Shown piece by piece: positions 63,405-64,000 of a DNA stretch of 64,000 nucleotides. Position 1 is the stretch's first letter. Every line of letters begins with the position of its first letter. The DNA is taken from contig NZ_VYKK01000022.1 in assembly GCF_008710135.1 (NCBI RefSeq), positions 62,001-126,000 of the forward strand, in the 5' to 3' direction. The position numbers were made by a program, and so were the translations under genes. Source of the DNA: Paenibacillus spiritus (GTDB lineage: Bacteria > Bacillota > Bacilli > Paenibacillales > Paenibacillaceae). The notes beneath the pieces were generated by a model. That model had not been told where the DNA came from. It saw only the letters and a list, made by a program, of their open reading frames with translations, and did no database searches.

Positions 63405-64000
63405 TTAACGGGGTCTCCCGGTTGCGATGTAGCTCCGCAGGCTGCGGAAGACGCCCGCCCGGTGCAGCGCCCCCAGCACGACGAGCGCAACGGGGCCGAA
63501 GAGCAGGCCGACCGCGCCGAAGAGCTGAAGCCCTGCGAACATCACGATCAGCATGGCCAAGGGATCGACGCCGATGCTGCTTCCGAGCACCTTGGGCTCC
63601 AGGAGCTGACGCGTAATCAGCACGACGGCGAAGAGAGCGGCCAGCCCTGCGGCAAGGCCGGTCTGCCCCGACATATAGGAGAGCAGGGCCCAGGGAATCA
63701 GGACGGCGCCGACGCCGAGGTAGGGCAGCAGATCGACAACGCTGATCATCAGCCCGATCGCGAAGGCGGAATCGACGCCGAGCAGCGCCAGACCGAGAAT
63801 GACCAGGGTTGCCGTGATCGACAGCAGAATGAGCTGGGCGGTGAAGTAGCCAAGCAGCGATTTGCGGAGCTCCGCCCAGATGCCTTCGGCCGTATCCCGC
63901 CAGGTGGCCGGGATGATCCCGGCCAGCATCCGGTTGTGCCGCTCCCAGCCGGTTGCGAGAAAAAAAGCGGCAAGAACGACTACCCCAAGCACCGTACCGA
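63405..64000 (-). CDS. ytvI: YtvI-like AI-2E-family sporulation membrane protein (3' part)
   Basis: The frame enters from the right edge and gives 197 residues to the stop; the N-terminal part lies outside. LLGYFTAQLILLSITATLVIL, a core PYLGVGAVLIPWALLSYMSG and EPKVLGSSIGVDPLAMLIVMF fit the C-terminal half of AI-2E/PerM-type proteins. Adjacency to fxsA and pyk matches B. subtilis ytvI. Needed in sporulation there; transport of AI-2 should not be assumed. Confidence 0.85.
   Translation of the reverse strand, partial: GTVLGVVVLAAFFLATGWERHNRMLAGIIPATWRDTAEGIWAELRKSLLGYFTAQLILLSITATLVILGLALLGVDSAFAIGLMISVVDLLPYLGVGAVLIPWALLSYMSGQTGLAAGLAALFAVVLITRQLLEPKVLGSSIGVDPLAMLIVMFAGLQLFGAVGLLFGPVALVVLGALHRAGVFRSLRSYIATGRPR

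Overview
The window looks like chromosomal DNA of an endospore-forming Firmicute of the Paenibacillus type. It is fairly GC-rich. It carries sporulation genes (cotJABC, a YheC/YheD array, ytrH/ytrI, ytvI), a Bacillus-type sufCDSUB operon, abrB with Spo0A-box-like sites, and Bacillus-like ytoI / ytrHI-dnaE / accDA-pyk / fxsA-ytvI gene order. TTG and GTG starts behind strong GGAGG-type ribosome binding sites are common. All family calls come from reading the translated sequence; no database search was run.

Left part (1-9.3 kb): the 5' part of a large DUF11-repeat surface protein reads off the left edge, with an apparent ATT start. It is followed by an amidohydrolase, a secreted stalk-domain protein and small conserved genes (DUF423, YunC, Dps, DUF1802). 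At 9.3-14.7 kb lies a complete SUF iron-sulfur assembly operon, behind a promoter whose -10 is embedded in a perfect PerR-type box. At 14.7-23.5 kb are two HD-GYP proteins (one lacking the metal-binding His of its HD dyad), a MoaD-MoaE fusion, a YunD-type nucleotidase, UppP, a YfkAB-type radical SAM protein and a CNNM/CorC protein.

23.5-32.4 kb: cotJABC, then a strikingly AT-rich 1.4 kb island with one secreted FN3-type protein. The island is bracketed by two copies of the cotJC/nitroreductase junction, the right one a decayed cotJC remnant. Next come nitroreductase, GH36 alpha-galactosidase, polysaccharide deacetylase and CapA-like genes. 32.4-37.8 kb: abrB, a LacI regulator, a GH13 neopullulanase-type amylase with a palindrome just downstream of its promoter, a HAD phosphatase, a LysE exporter and an amino-acid permease fragment.

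37.9-44.0 kb holds the most distinctive locus: five consecutive ATP-grasp genes of the YheC/YheD spore-coat family in one minus-strand operon, divergent from yheA. 44.1-50.8 kb: yheA, ytoI and a three-gene exopolysaccharide block (pyruvyl transferase, flippase, GT2 glycosyltransferase) lying between ytoI and ytrI. 50.9-64 kb: ytrH/ytrI, dnaE with a long low-complexity linker, pgpA, a DUF2007-like small protein, accD-accA, a short pyruvate kinase with no pfkA upstream, a G1-type glutamic peptidase homologue, an MFS transporter, a hot-dog thioesterase, fxsA and the 3' part of ytvI. I saw no rRNA, tRNA, CRISPR array or transposase gene.
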